DNA from: Devosia sp. XK-2
Lineage (GTDB): Bacteria > Pseudomonadota > Alphaproteobacteria > Rhizobiales > Devosiaceae
DNA: 64,000 bases
Direction of reading: 5' to 3'
NCBI RefSeq assembly: GCF_037113415.1
Contig: NZ_CP146608.1
Span: 3,691,001 to 3,755,000, forward strand
In this document: positions 46,072 through 55,584 of the stretch, piece after piece
Layout of the letters: each line of letters starts with the position of its first letter
How positions within the stretch are numbered: position 1 is the stretch's first letter
Notes under the pieces: model-generated
Seen by the model: only the letters and a program-made list of their open reading frames with translations
What the model was told of the DNA's origin: nothing
The model's database searches: none
Made by a program: the position numbers and the translations under genes

Positions 46072-47778
46072 CTAGCCGGCGCGCGCCGGCTCATCTGGGC
46101 GTTCGGCGGCGAATTCGAGATCGAGGGCGCTCAGGGGAATGGCGAAAATCCACTCCACGCCCTCCTCATGAACCTCACGGTCCACCTGGGCACCCAGTGC
46201 GCCACCCACCATGGTGCGCAGAACGATCGTGCCGAAGCCGGACCCCTCGCCAACCACCAGCGGCCGGCCCATATGCTCGCGCCAGCGCATCAGAAGCGTG
46301 TCCGGGCTGATCTGCCAGCTCAGTTCCAGCCAGCCATCGGGCCCGGAAAGGGCGCCGTGACGGGTGGCATTGGTCGCCAGTTCATGCAGCGCCATGCCCA
46401 GAATCTGCGCGCCCTGCGGATTGATGCGGATGGCCGCGCCCTCGACCCTGAGGCGGCTGCTTTCGGGCGGGCGGAACGGGTCCAATTGCTGCTCGACCAG
46501 ATCGGCCAGCATCACGCCGGCCCGGCCATGGGCCAGCAGCAGGTCGGTCGACCGGGCCAATCCCATGATCCGGCGCTCCAGGGCCGCGACATAGCTGGGA
46601 ATGTCGGTGGCGCCACGGGCGGTCTGTTTGGCCATGGCTGCAATCACGGCCATCTGGTTTTTCGAACGATGCGCCAATTCGCGCATCAGGAAACGGATGT
46701 CGCGGTCCGCAGTCTGGCGCTGCTCGGACGCGTCGGCCAGGGCCCGCGACACTTCGGCAATCTCGGAAATCGGATAGGTGCGCGGATAGACCGCCTCACC
46801 GCGGCCCAGCCGCGTCGCATCCAGCCTGAGACCCTGTACCGATCCACCAATGCGGCGGGCGATTATGGCGGCAACACCCGATGCCAATATGGCGATAAAC
46901 AGGCCCCAAACCCCAAGCTGCAGCACCGATTCCTGCAAGGGCTTCTGCACCTGTGCCGCCGAGGCCCAGGCAATGATACGCCAGCCGGTATAGCCCGAGC
47001 GCCATTCGGCCGTCACCACGCGCTCGCCGTCCCATTGTTCCTGCACCCAGGCGTCGTCCGGAACCCCTTCGAGATTCTGGCGGATGGGGAGGATGGAGCC
47101 GGTTTCCAGGTCGGAATCGCCAGCCGCCGCAATCACGGCATTGTTGGTGTCGACCAGGGCCGCATGCCAGCCATCAGGCAATTGCCTGGCCTGGAGCGCC
47201 GGCACCAGATCGCGTGCATTCTGTGTCATGGTCACCAGGCGCACCGGCGCGAGATCGCTGACCGGCAGCCAGACATTGAACACATAGGCCTGAGCGGTCT
47301 GGCCGAAAAATAGCGGCGAGATGGTGGGCACGCCCCGATCGAGGGCGCGTTGCGCCGTCTCTGGGTCCGATGTCAGCCCCAGACTGGTCCCATAGGGGAC
47401 GCGCGTACTGAGCAATTGCCGAAAATCGGCATCCACGGCGATCAGATAGGACCCGCTGCCGGCAAGGGCACTCAGCGCCCTGTCGTGAAAACTCTCCAGA
47501 TTGCCGGCCTGCAACGACTGGCTGGTCGAGAGCACACGCAATGTCGTCGCCATGCCGTTGATCTCGCGATCGACCGACTGGCCGATGGCCTGGACCGTGG
47601 TATTGGTGAGCGCGGCCAGCACCTTTTGCTGGGCATCGTTGGTGCGGTTGAGCAGCACCAGGGCAACCGCCAGCGCCGGGATCAGAATAGCGAGCACCAG
47701 CGCGATAAGATACAGCGCTATTGGATGCCCGCTGGCCCGCGGCGCACTTTTCCCCTTCTGGACCTTCCTGTCCGGCAT
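46072..47778 (-). CDS. Sensor histidine kinase, HWE/HisKA_2 type
   Basis: A 568-residue membrane kinase: helix 1 (about residues 18-42), a periplasmic double-Cache-like sensor (about 45-285), helix 2 (about 290-312), a linker, then the phosphoacceptor region (MRELAHRSKNQMAVI) and an ATPase domain with ALHELATNATRHGAL and GSGFGT. HWE/HisKA_2 kinases are abundant in rhizobia and often act in general stress or light signalling. No response regulator is adjacent, so it is an orphan. A GTG start at 47805 is also possible. Confidence 0.85.
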   Translation of the reverse strand: MPDRKVQKGKSAPRASGHPIALYLIALVLAILIPALAVALVLLNRTNDAQQKVLAALTNTTVQAIGQSVDREINGMATTLRVLSTSQSLQAGNLESFHDRALSALAGSGSYLIAVDADFRQLLSTRVPYGTSLGLTSDPETAQRALDRGVPTISPLFFGQTAQAYVFNVWLPVSDLAPVRLVTMTQNARDLVPALQARQLPDGWHAALVDTNNAVIAAAGDSDLETGSILPIRQNLEGVPDDAWVQEQWDGERVVTAEWRSGYTGWRIIAWASAAQVQKPLQESVLQLGVWGLFIAILASGVAAIIARRIGGSVQGLRLDATRLGRGEAVYPRTYPISEIAEVSRALADASEQRQTADRDIRFLMRELAHRSKNQMAVIAAMAKQTARGATDIPSYVAALERRIMGLARSTDLLLAHGRAGVMLADLVEQQLDPFRPPESSRLRVEGAAIRINPQGAQILGMALHELATNATRHGALSGPDGWLELSWQISPDTLLMRWREHMGRPLVVGEGSGFGTIVLRTMVGGALGAQVDREVHEEGVEWIFAIPLSALDLEFAAERPDEPARAG

Positions 47779-47827
47779 ATGCCCCAGCTTTCCTGCCTGC
47801 GCCACAGTGTTACCTGCGGCAGGTTAC

Positions 47828-48022
47828 TCAATACTTGGCACCTGAATCGCTGGCCGGAAAACTTTCGTCTACCGTCTCGTCGGTTTCATCCCAGGTCTCG
47901 GGCCGGTCCGCCATGTCTTCCGGCCCGGCATTGCGCACCTGTACCGGTGACTCCTTGGGTCCAGGCTTGTGACCGTTGCGCAAGGCAGCGGCCTTGTCCG
48001 ATTTATGCTTGTCGTCAACCAT
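47828..48022 (-). CDS. Small acidic protein with DESFPASD tail motif
   Basis: A 64-residue hydrophilic protein; the C-terminus [20 protein letters not shown] carries the VDESFPASD motif found at the ends of many small rhizobial and actinobacterial proteins of unknown role. A longer open frame to 48169 overlaps miaB. AGAGGAAG lies 8-11 nt before ATG 48022. It is divergent from miaB, with a 94-nt gap. A link to stress is inference from relatives. Confidence 0.65.
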   Translation of the reverse strand: MVDDKHKSDKAAALRNGHKPGPKESPVQVRNAGPEDMADRPETWDETDETVDESFPASDSGAKY

Positions 48023-48116
48023 GACATTGTCTTCCTCTGAACTCGTACAACACGCGAAAAGCCTGCTGGTTGCAGGGGCATGGCATCTGCGTTCCGGCTC
48101 TGGTAAACAGCGCCTC

Positions 48117-49526
48117 ATGAGCAAGACCCAAATCATGCCCCAGACGGCGCCCCGGCGCGTCTTCATCAAGACCTATGGCTGTCAGATGAATGTCTATGAC
48201 AGCGACCGCATGGCCGATGCCCTGGCCCCGCACGGCTACATGCCGACCCAGGAGATTGCCGAGGCCGATCTGGTGCTGCTCAACACCTGCCATATTCGCG
48301 AAAAGGCCAGCGAAAAGGTCTTCTCCGAGCTTGGGCGTTTGAAGGAATTGCAGGGCGAAAAACGTGCCGCCGGCGGCGATATGATGATCGGCGTGGCCGG
48401 CTGCGTGGCCCAGGCCGAGGGCGAGGAAATTGCCCGCCGGGCGCCGGTGGTCGATCTGGTCTTTGGTCCCCAGGCTTATCACCGCCTGCCCGATATGCTG
48501 GAAAAGGCCCAAAGTCAGCGCCACCTGCATCCGGCGCTCAAAAAAGCGGTGATCGACACCGACTTCCCCGAGGAAGACAAATTTGCCTATCTCCCCGCGG
48601 CAAAAAAAGAGGCAACCATTGCCCGGGGCCTGACGGCCTTCCTGACCGTGCAGGAAGGCTGCGATAAATTCTGCTCCTTCTGCGTTGTGCCCTATACGCG
48701 TGGCGCTGAAGTCAGCCGCCCGGTGTCCCAGGTGCTCGACGAGGCGCGCCGTCTGGTCGATGCTGGCGTCAAGGAAATCACCCTGCTCGGTCAGAATGTG
48801 AACGCCTATCACGGCACCGATGCCAGGGGCCGCGATGTAGGCCTGGGCGAACTCTGCTTCCTTCTGGCCGAAATCGAGGGGCTCGAGCGTCTGCGCTACA
48901 CCACTAGCCACCCCCGCGACATGGATGATGGTCTCATCGCCGCTCATCGCGACCTACCCTTGCTCATGCCCTATCTGCACCTGCCGGTGCAGTCCGGTTC
49001 GGACCGGATTCTGAAAGCCATGAACCGCAAGCACACCGCCGCCGAATATCTCGCCCTGATTGAAAAGATCAAAGCGGCGCGGCCCGACATGGCGCTTTCG
49101 GGCGATTTCATCGTCGGCTTCCCCGGCGAAACCGACCAGGATTTCGAGGATACGCTGACCATCATCCGCGAGACCGGTTATGCCTCGGCCTTCTCGTTCA
49201 AATATTCCCAGCGCCCTGGTACCCCCGGCGCCGCTTTGGGCGATCAGATTGCTGAAGAGGTCAAGACCGAACGGCTCTATCGTCTGCAGGAACTGGTCAC
49301 CAGCCAGACCCAGGCCTTCAATGCCTCAATGGTCGGCAAGACGCTGCCGGTTCTGGTTGAACGCGTGGGCCGCATGCCGGGCCAGGTCGGCGGCCGCTCC
49401 CCCTATCTACAGGCCGTGCATCTCGACGGTGGCGCGGACCTGATCGGCGCCATCCATCAGGTCGAAATCATCGGCGTCAGCACCAATTCGCTCGAAGGGC
49501 GGTTGAAGCGGGCCGTGGCGGCCTGA
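48117..49526 (+). CDS. miaB: tRNA-2-methylthio-N6-isopentenyladenosine synthase
   Basis: A 469-residue radical SAM methylthiotransferase acting on A37 of tRNA. N-terminal UPF0004 cysteines lie in [17 protein letters not shown] and VAGCVAQ; the radical SAM motif is CDKFCSFC; a TRAM domain ends the protein ([15 protein letters not shown] onwards). Chosen start [14 protein letters not shown] 48135 is possible. First gene of miaB-phoH-ybeY-corC, though phoH is 242 nt away. Confidence 0.95.
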   Translation: MSKTQIMPQTAPRRVFIKTYGCQMNVYDSDRMADALAPHGYMPTQEIAEADLVLLNTCHIREKASEKVFSELGRLKELQGEKRAAGGDMMIGVAGCVAQAEGEEIARRAPVVDLVFGPQAYHRLPDMLEKAQSQRHLHPALKKAVIDTDFPEEDKFAYLPAAKKEATIARGLTAFLTVQEGCDKFCSFCVVPYTRGAEVSRPVSQVLDEARRLVDAGVKEITLLGQNVNAYHGTDARGRDVGLGELCFLLAEIEGLERLRYTTSHPRDMDDGLIAAHRDLPLLMPYLHLPVQSGSDRILKAMNRKHTAAEYLALIEKIKAARPDMALSGDFIVGFPGETDQDFEDTLTIIRETGYASAFSFKYSQRPGTPGAALGDQIAEEVKTERLYRLQELVTSQTQAFNASMVGKTLPVLVERVGRMPGQVGGRSPYLQAVHLDGGADLIGAIHQVEIIGVSTNSLEGRLKRAVAA

Positions 49527-49768
49527 GGCGTCAAGACCGATGCGCGAACCGGATCGGCCATTTCCGGTGGTGGCCGGACCTTTGCAGCCATTCGAGCCTA
49601 GCCCTCATGGCCTTGCCGCCTCAAATCGGTCCACCGGAGCGATTCCGCCGCCTTGCGGACGGGCTGGAGCGTCACAATATTGCTACAGACAACGAACCCA
49701 AATCAGCCTAGCCTCGTTATTGTCCGGGCGCTGCACCCTGCGGCGCCCCTTTCGGGAGCCGAGAAAGT

Positions 49769-50842
49769 TTGAGCAGGCACTTGCCACCCACAGCCGATAA
49801 CGCCCTCGCATCGCAACTCGAACTCGCCTTTGAAGACAATCGCCTGGCTGCCCAGCTCTATGGCGATTTCGACCAGAACCTCGCCCTCATCGAACAGCGC
49901 CTTGCCGTCAGCGCCACGCCGCGCGGCAATCATGTGCTTTTGAAAGGCGCGGCATCCAAGGTCGATCAGGCGCGCCGGGTGCTCGAATCGCTCTATGCCG
50001 GCCTCGAAGAGGGTCGCACCATGGACATTGCGGATGTCGATGCGGTGATCCGCATGATCGAGACCGAGGACAGCCAATTGACGCTGCCCACGCTCGAGCG
50101 CAAGGGCAAGGTCCGCATGGCCCAGATCGCCACGCGCAAATCCACCATCGTTGCCCGCACCCCTGCGCAGGACGCCTATATGCGCGCCATGGAGCGCAGC
50201 GAGCTCGTCTTCGGCACTGGCCCGGCTGGTACCGGCAAGACCTATCTGGCGGTGGCACATGCCGCATCCCTGCTCGAACGGGGCGATATCAATCGCATCA
50301 TTCTCTCCCGCCCGGCCGTGGAAGCCGGCGAGCGCCTGGGCTTTCTGCCCGGCGACATGAAGGAAAAGGTCGACCCCTATCTGCGCCCGCTTTATGACGC
50401 GCTTTATGACATGATGAAGCCCGAAAATGTCGAGCGCTGCATCACATCCGGGATTATCGAGGTCGCCCCGCTCGCCTTCATGCGCGGCCGGACCCTCTCC
50501 AATGCCGTGGTCATTCTCGACGAAGCGCAGAACACCACATCGATGCAGATGAAGATGTTCCTGACCCGCCTGGGCGAGAATTCCAAGATGATCGTCACCG
50601 GCGACCCTACCCAGGTCGACCTGCCGCGCGGCGAAAAGTCGGGCCTGGTCGAGGCGGTCAAGCTGCTCGACGGCGTCGAGGGCGTCCATATTTCGCGCTT
50701 CGGGGACAAGGACGTGGTGCGCCACGCGCTTGTGGGCCGCATCGTTCGGGCCTATGAGCAGGACACCGCGCGCCGCATCGCCGAAAAAGACGGGGACAGG
50801 GAAGGCTTGGCGCGGACATTGGGCACCATGCCCCGGAGTTGA
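49769..50842 (+). CDS. PhoH-family ATPase
   Basis: A 357-residue PhoH-like protein: N-terminal KH-like region (about 20-100) and a P-loop ATPase with GPAGTGKTYLA, VVILDEAQNTT and GDPTQVDLP. It starts at TTG 49769, after GGGAG about 10 nt upstream; no usable ATG lies nearby (the next Met is residue 85). Relatives (YbeZ) work with YbeY in rRNA and ribosome quality control. The stop overlaps the ybeY frame. Confidence 0.92.
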   Translation: MSRHLPPTADNALASQLELAFEDNRLAAQLYGDFDQNLALIEQRLAVSATPRGNHVLLKGAASKVDQARRVLESLYAGLEEGRTMDIADVDAVIRMIETEDSQLTLPTLERKGKVRMAQIATRKSTIVARTPAQDAYMRAMERSELVFGTGPAGTGKTYLAVAHAASLLERGDINRIILSRPAVEAGERLGFLPGDMKEKVDPYLRPLYDALYDMMKPENVERCITSGIIEVAPLAFMRGRTLSNAVVILDEAQNTTSMQMKMFLTRLGENSKMIVTGDPTQVDLPRGEKSGLVEAVKLLDGVEGVHISRFGDKDVVRHALVGRIVRAYEQDTARRIAEKDGDREGLARTLGTMPRS

Positions 50843-50853
50843 ACCCCAAGCCG

Positions 50854-51330
50854 ATGCCATCGTCGCCGCCCCTGGAAATCGCCGTCATCCGCAATGCGGA
50901 GGGCTGGCCCGCCCATTTCGATGCCCTTGCCGAAAAAGCGGTGCTGGCCGCCCTGGCCGGCGCCAAGGCCCGGATCAAGGGAGCCGCCGAAATTTCGGTG
51001 CTCCTCACCGATGATGAGGAGCAGCGCGAACTCAATGCGCAATGGCGCGGAAAAGACAGCGCCACCAATGTGCTGAGCTTTCCTCAGATCGAGCCTTTCG
51101 GCCCGGTCATCGGCCTTTTGGGGGATATTACCCTGGCCCGCGAAACGCTCGAGCGTGAGGCCGCCGATCTGGACAAAAGCCTCGATGACCATTTCACCCA
51201 TCTTATGGTGCATGGATTTCTGCACATTTTAGGGTATGATCACATTGATGAGGCCGAGGCCCTTCAAATGGAGGGGCTGGAAACCCAGATATTGGCAGGG
51301 TTGGGGATCGATGATCCCTATGCCGATTGA
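50854..51330 (+). CDS. ybeY: Endoribonuclease YbeY
   Basis: A 158-residue zinc-dependent RNase for 16S rRNA 3' maturation and ribosome quality control. HGFLHILGYDH is the metal site, and LNAQWRGKDSATNVLSFP is a family signature. An alternative TTG at 50839 overlaps the phoH stop (TTGA) and would favour coupling; neither start has a clear Shine-Dalgarno at good spacing. Confidence 0.93.
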   Translation: MPSSPPLEIAVIRNAEGWPAHFDALAEKAVLAALAGAKARIKGAAEISVLLTDDEEQRELNAQWRGKDSATNVLSFPQIEPFGPVIGLLGDITLARETLEREAADLDKSLDDHFTHLMVHGFLHILGYDHIDEAEALQMEGLETQILAGLGIDDPYAD

Positions 51331-51415
51331 ATTTGCCAGGGAGCCCGCCGGATTTGCAGGGCGTTTCCGGTCTCATTAGGATAGTCAACCAGCCGCCTCA
51401 CGCGGCACGAGATGA

Positions 51416-52450
51416 ATGAACGATAGCGACAGTAGGGCCCCACGGGTGGCCGAAAACCCCGAGCCTCCCTCTAGTCCCGCCTCCGCGCAAACGCGGGGGC
51501 CGAGCCTGTGGAACCGCATCCGCAGCCTGATGGCGCGGACCACGGTGTCCTTGCGCGACGACCTGCAGGTCGCGCTCGAAGAAAGCAATAGCCCGGAAAC
51601 CGCCGACTTTTCCGAAAGCGAGCGGCTCATCCTGCAAAATGTCCTGAAACTCTCCAAGGTGTCGATCGACGACGTCATGGTCGAGCGTTCCGATATTCAG
51701 GCCGTGCCATCCGACATCAATCTGGGCACGCTTCTGGCCCGCTTCCGCCAGGTCGGGCATTCGCGCCTGCCGGTCTATGAGGATGGGCTCGACAATATTG
51801 TGGGCTTCATCCACATCAAGGACGCGCTGCAAAAGATCACCGAGCCGGTGACCGACCCCGAAAAGGAAGTGCCGGTCAAACTGCTCTCCACCGCGCTGCG
51901 GCAAAAGATCGGCAGATTGGGCATTCTGCGCAAGGCCATGTTCGTGCCCACCTTCATGCCAGCGGCGGACCTCCTGCAATCCATGCGTGCCAGCCGCACC
52001 CATATGGCCATCGTGGTCGATGAATATGGCGGTACCGATGGTCTAGTGACCATCGAGGACCTGCTTGAGGCCGTAGTTGGCGAGATCGAGGACGAACATG
52101 ACGTCACCGAGGCCGCGCTGATCCGCAAGGTTGGCGAAAACACCTATGTCGCCAATGCCCGTGCCGAGCTCGAAGACGTGCAGGCCCTGATCGGCCCCGA
52201 CTTCGACCCCGGCGACCATGCCGAGGATGTCGATACTATTGGTGGTCTCGTCTTCGACCTGGCCGGTCACGTGCCCAAGCGCGGCGAGCGCGTCAATGGG
52301 CTTGATGGCTTCGAATTTGAGGTGCTGGCCGCCGATAGCCGCCGCATCAAGCGGCTGCGCATCCACCGCAAGCGCGATCAGATCGTCGCCGTCGAACCTC
52401 TGGCCATCACCGATCAGCGTGCCGTACTGGAAAAGCAGGCGGCGGAGTAA
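51416..52450 (+). CDS. CorC/HlyC-type CBS-domain protein
   Basis: A 344-residue protein with two CBS domains (about 85-205; MVERSDIQAVP and HMAIVVDEYGGTDGLVTIEDLLEAVVGEIEDE) and a C-terminal CorC_HlyC transporter-associated domain (DTIGGLVFDLAGHVPKRGE). Linked in enterobacteria to magnesium/cobalt efflux; annotated in rhizobia as hemolysin-like. lnt, usually next in this operon, is absent. Confidence 0.9.
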   Translation: MNDSDSRAPRVAENPEPPSSPASAQTRGPSLWNRIRSLMARTTVSLRDDLQVALEESNSPETADFSESERLILQNVLKLSKVSIDDVMVERSDIQAVPSDINLGTLLARFRQVGHSRLPVYEDGLDNIVGFIHIKDALQKITEPVTDPEKEVPVKLLSTALRQKIGRLGILRKAMFVPTFMPAADLLQSMRASRTHMAIVVDEYGGTDGLVTIEDLLEAVVGEIEDEHDVTEAALIRKVGENTYVANARAELEDVQALIGPDFDPGDHAEDVDTIGGLVFDLAGHVPKRGERVNGLDGFEFEVLAADSRRIKRLRIHRKRDQIVAVEPLAITDQRAVLEKQAAE

Positions 52451-52461
52451 GGTACACCAGG

Positions 52462-52570
52462 CTCACTCCACCCTCTGTCCCTCCCCCTCAAGGGGAGGGA
52501 TGCGCAGGTTATTGAAGCCGGTGTTCATCGTCTCCCTCCCCTCGAGGGGGAGGGATTAAGGGTGGGGTGA
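52462..52570. repeat. Palindromic intergenic repeat, copy D
   Basis: Lies between convergent corC-type and dehydrogenase genes. The outer CTCCACCC and GGGTGGGG ends enclose two palindromes (TCCCTCCCC/GGGGAGGGA and CTCCCTCCCC/GGGGGAGGGA). It shares ATGCGCAGG with the GCGCAGG tails of copies A-C, but placed in the middle. Confidence 0.7.
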
Positions 52571-52580
52571 CTATTGAGCC

Positions 52581-55496
52581 CTACCGGCTCGCCCACTCCA
52601 ACAAACTCGCCAGGCTCACAAAGGGCACCCCGGCCCGTTCGCTCAGCCCCGAGGCACAGGTCGAAACCGTCGACACACCCAGCTCGCAGCCCTGGGGAAT
52701 GTCATTGCCCACCCGCCGCGTCGCATGCTCATTGAGCTCGGGCAGGAACAGGCCTTTATCCCCGGCATAACCGCAACAGGTGATGGACGAGAGCACGGCC
52801 ACCGTGTCGGCACAGGCCGCCGCGACCTTTTCCGTCATCGGCTGTTCGAATAGGCGTTGCGCCGAGCAATTGTGATGCACGGCAAGGCTTTTGAGCCGCT
52901 GGGTGATGGTGAGCCTTGGAAGTATATGATCGGCCAGGAATTGCGCTGAATCCACCACCGGCGCATCCCCCGGAAATTCCTTCAAATGCTTGGCGCAGGT
53001 CGAGGCGTCGGTCACAACATTCAGCCTGCCCGCATCTGAAAGCCTGGAGAGCTCTGCCTTGAGCGCCCCGCCCACCGCCGCTGCCTGTTCCGGAAACCCC
53101 TTGGACTGGAATGGCTGGCCGCAGCATTGGCCATTGAGGTGTTCGGGCACGATGACGTCGTAACCGGCCCGCTCCAGGAGAGCGATCATCGCCGCTGGCG
53201 TATCGAGCAGACCGTGATCCGTTTTGGGCGCCCCGAACATGCGGCTCGGGCAGGCCGGGAAATAGACAATGGCCGGCCGGCCGGTCTGCGCGATCGGCAC
53301 GGGAAAGCCGCTTTTGCGCGGGTCCTGCCGGTTGTCGCGGGCTTTGGGTGCACCTGGCCCATGACGTAGCGCTCGTGACACCCGCGGAATCCCGCCGCCG
53401 GTGAGACGTCGTGCCCCATCGGTGATCGCCTCCACAGCCGGCGCCGGCACTATGGTCCGGGCCGCGTCGGCCACGGCAACCCCGCCGCGCATCATGGTTT
53501 CCACAGCGCCGCGATGATCGGCGGCAAACCGGGCCATGGAATGGGCCATGCCGCCACGCCGCCGCGCCCGCTCGCCCATGATCATCGTGCCCGTCTCAAT
53601 GCCCACAGGGCAACGGAGGGAACACAGATTGCACGCCGCGCAGGTATCCATGCCGGCATATTGGAAATCGGCCTCGAAGCGGGCCAGCCGCGTCGGATCT
53701 TCGCCGGTGGCGCGCAGCCGCGCTCGCTCGCGGGTCACGGCAATGCGCTGCCGCGGCGTCAGCGTCATGTGATGACTGGGGCAAGCCGGCTCACAAAAAC
53801 CGCATTCGATACACAGGTCAATGAGCTCGTCCGCGAGCGGCATGACCTTGAGATTCTTGATATGCACCTTGGGGTCGTCATTGAGCAGCACGCCCGGATT
53901 GAGCAGCTTTTCCGGATCGAAGATCGCCTTGATGCGATGCATGATCCCATAGGCCTTGGCGCCCCATTCCGCCTCGACAAAGGCGGCGATGGCCCGGCCG
54001 GTGCCATGTTCGGCCTTGAGCGAACCGCCATAGCGCACCGAGACCAGCTCAGAAAGCTCGCGGTTGAATAGGTCGAACTTTTCGGCGGCACCCTCTTGGG
54101 CAAAATTGTCGCTCATCTGGAAATGCAGATTGCCCGCCAGCGCATGCCCGAAAATGATCGCGTCCTCATAGCCGTGCGCGTCCAGCAGATTGCGCATATC
54201 GACCACGAAATCGGCCAGTCTCTCGATCGGCGCGGCCACGTCCTCGGTCAGCATCGAGGTGCCCTTGGGCCGCGCTGCGCCGCCCGAGGTGAAGAACCCT
54301 TTGCGGATATCCCACAGGGCATGGCTGCGCGTCATATCGGTCGATAGGTCGATATGCGTCGCCCCATGCCGCCTGAGCAGGTCTTCGGCCTTGGCCACTT
54401 CGGCCAGCAATGTGGCTTCGTCCGGCGCCGTCACATCGATCAACACGGCAGGCGAGGTCTCGGTCAGCCAGGGCAGGAGCGGCGCCATGGGCGGCAAATG
54501 CTCGACCGTAGCCAGCGCCCGGCGTTCGATATATTCGGCGGCGGTAACCCCCGTCGTCACCTGCACACCGCCATTGGCCATTTCGATAATGGCGCGGCCG
54601 GCCGCCTCAGGGTCAGGAAAGGGAATAAGCCCCGTTGCCTTGAACGGATGTTCCGGCACCGTGTTGTAGGTCACCTCCGAGACAAAGCCGAGCGTGCCTT
54701 CCGAGCCCACCATGAGGTGAATGAGGATATCGAGCGGGTCGTGATAATCGACCAGCGCATTGAGCGAATAGCCTACCGTATTCTTGATCCGGTACTTGTG
54801 CCGAATGAGCGCAACCAGCTCCTCATCTGCCATGATCTCATGATGCAGGTGATGCAGCGCGTCGAGCATGCCGGCATGGCTGGCGCGAAAGGCGTTGCAA
54901 CTCTCCGCATCGCCAGAATCGAGCATCGTGCCATCGGTTAGGACGATCCGCAGCCGCGCCATGGTGTGATAGGTGTTCTGCGCCACCCCGCAGCACATGC
55001 CCGATGAATTATTGTTGACCACCCCGCCAATCTTGCAAGTGGCCTGGCTGGCCGGATCGGGGCCGATCTTCCTGTCGAAGGGTTTGAGCGCGCGATTGGC
55101 CTCCGCCACGATGATCGCCGGCCCCAGCGTCACTTGGTCGGCTCCCGGATGAATATCGAGCCTGCGCCAGCCATCGCCCAGAACGGCCAATACGCCGTCC
55201 GTCACCGCCTGGCCCGAAAGCGACGTGCCCGCGGCGCGAAAGGTCACCGGCAGGCCCTCGGCCCGGGCCGCCTGGAACACGGCGCGCACATCGTCCTCAC
55301 AATTGACGAACACCACCACGGCCGGAATGAGACGATAGGAACTGGCATCACCCGACCAGGCATAGGTCATGAGCGGATCGGTGTGGATGGCGCCTTGTAC
55401 CCGACCTTTGAGACGGGCGGCAACGCGTTCACCGGCGGCGGCGCGTTCAGGATCTGGGGCGTGGGGCTGAAGGGAAAAAGCGGGGTCTTGCTGCAT
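52581..55496 (-). CDS. FAD- and Fe-S-containing dehydrogenase (D-lactate / D-2-hydroxyglutarate type)
   Basis: A 971-residue three-part enzyme: FAD-binding PCMH domain (about 55-285; TFRAAGTSLSGQAVTDG), FAD-oxidase C domain (to about 535; AEHGTGRA), then two 4Fe-4S ferredoxin motifs (CIECGFCEPACPSH and CAACNLCSLRCPVG) and a CCG domain (NGQCCGQPF, CCGYAGDKGLF). This matches Dld-II/YdiJ-type enzymes oxidising D-2-hydroxy acids with electrons to quinone. Substrate not fixed by sequence. A CTAACATGTTAG palindrome lies 10 nt upstream. Confidence 0.87.
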   Translation of the reverse strand: MQQDPAFSLQPHAPDPERAAAGERVAARLKGRVQGAIHTDPLMTYAWSGDASSYRLIPAVVVFVNCEDDVRAVFQAARAEGLPVTFRAAGTSLSGQAVTDGVLAVLGDGWRRLDIHPGADQVTLGPAIIVAEANRALKPFDRKIGPDPASQATCKIGGVVNNNSSGMCCGVAQNTYHTMARLRIVLTDGTMLDSGDAESCNAFRASHAGMLDALHHLHHEIMADEELVALIRHKYRIKNTVGYSLNALVDYHDPLDILIHLMVGSEGTLGFVSEVTYNTVPEHPFKATGLIPFPDPEAAGRAIIEMANGGVQVTTGVTAAEYIERRALATVEHLPPMAPLLPWLTETSPAVLIDVTAPDEATLLAEVAKAEDLLRRHGATHIDLSTDMTRSHALWDIRKGFFTSGGAARPKGTSMLTEDVAAPIERLADFVVDMRNLLDAHGYEDAIIFGHALAGNLHFQMSDNFAQEGAAEKFDLFNRELSELVSVRYGGSLKAEHGTGRAIAAFVEAEWGAKAYGIMHRIKAIFDPEKLLNPGVLLNDDPKVHIKNLKVMPLADELIDLCIECGFCEPACPSHHMTLTPRQRIAVTRERARLRATGEDPTRLARFEADFQYAGMDTCAACNLCSLRCPVGIETGTMIMGERARRRGGMAHSMARFAADHRGAVETMMRGGVAVADAARTIVPAPAVEAITDGARRLTGGGIPRVSRALRHGPGAPKARDNRQDPRKSGFPVPIAQTGRPAIVYFPACPSRMFGAPKTDHGLLDTPAAMIALLERAGYDVIVPEHLNGQCCGQPFQSKGFPEQAAAVGGALKAELSRLSDAGRLNVVTDASTCAKHLKEFPGDAPVVDSAQFLADHILPRLTITQRLKSLAVHHNCSAQRLFEQPMTEKVAAACADTVAVLSSITCCGYAGDKGLFLPELNEHATRRVGNDIPQGCELGVSTVSTCASGLSERAGVPFVSLASLLEWASR

Positions 55497-55505
55497 GCAT
55501 CCTAA

Positions 55506-55517
55506 CTAACATGTTAG
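55506..55517. promoter_or_regulatory. Perfect 12-bp palindrome before the dehydrogenase gene
   Basis: CTAACATGTTAG lies 10 nt upstream of the start codon at 55496, where a bound repressor would block transcription or the RNA would cover the ribosome site. The regulator is unknown. Confidence 0.4.
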
Positions 55518-55584
55518 CGCCGATTGGTGGAGAGAATTTTGCGTCCATTCTCGGATAGTCGCCTGTCAGCGCCGGCACGTCCGC

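Noticed and set aside
48070..48169. Longer version of the small acidic protein starting at 48169
   Set aside because: It would overlap miaB, lacks a good ribosome site, and the added residues do not resemble relatives.
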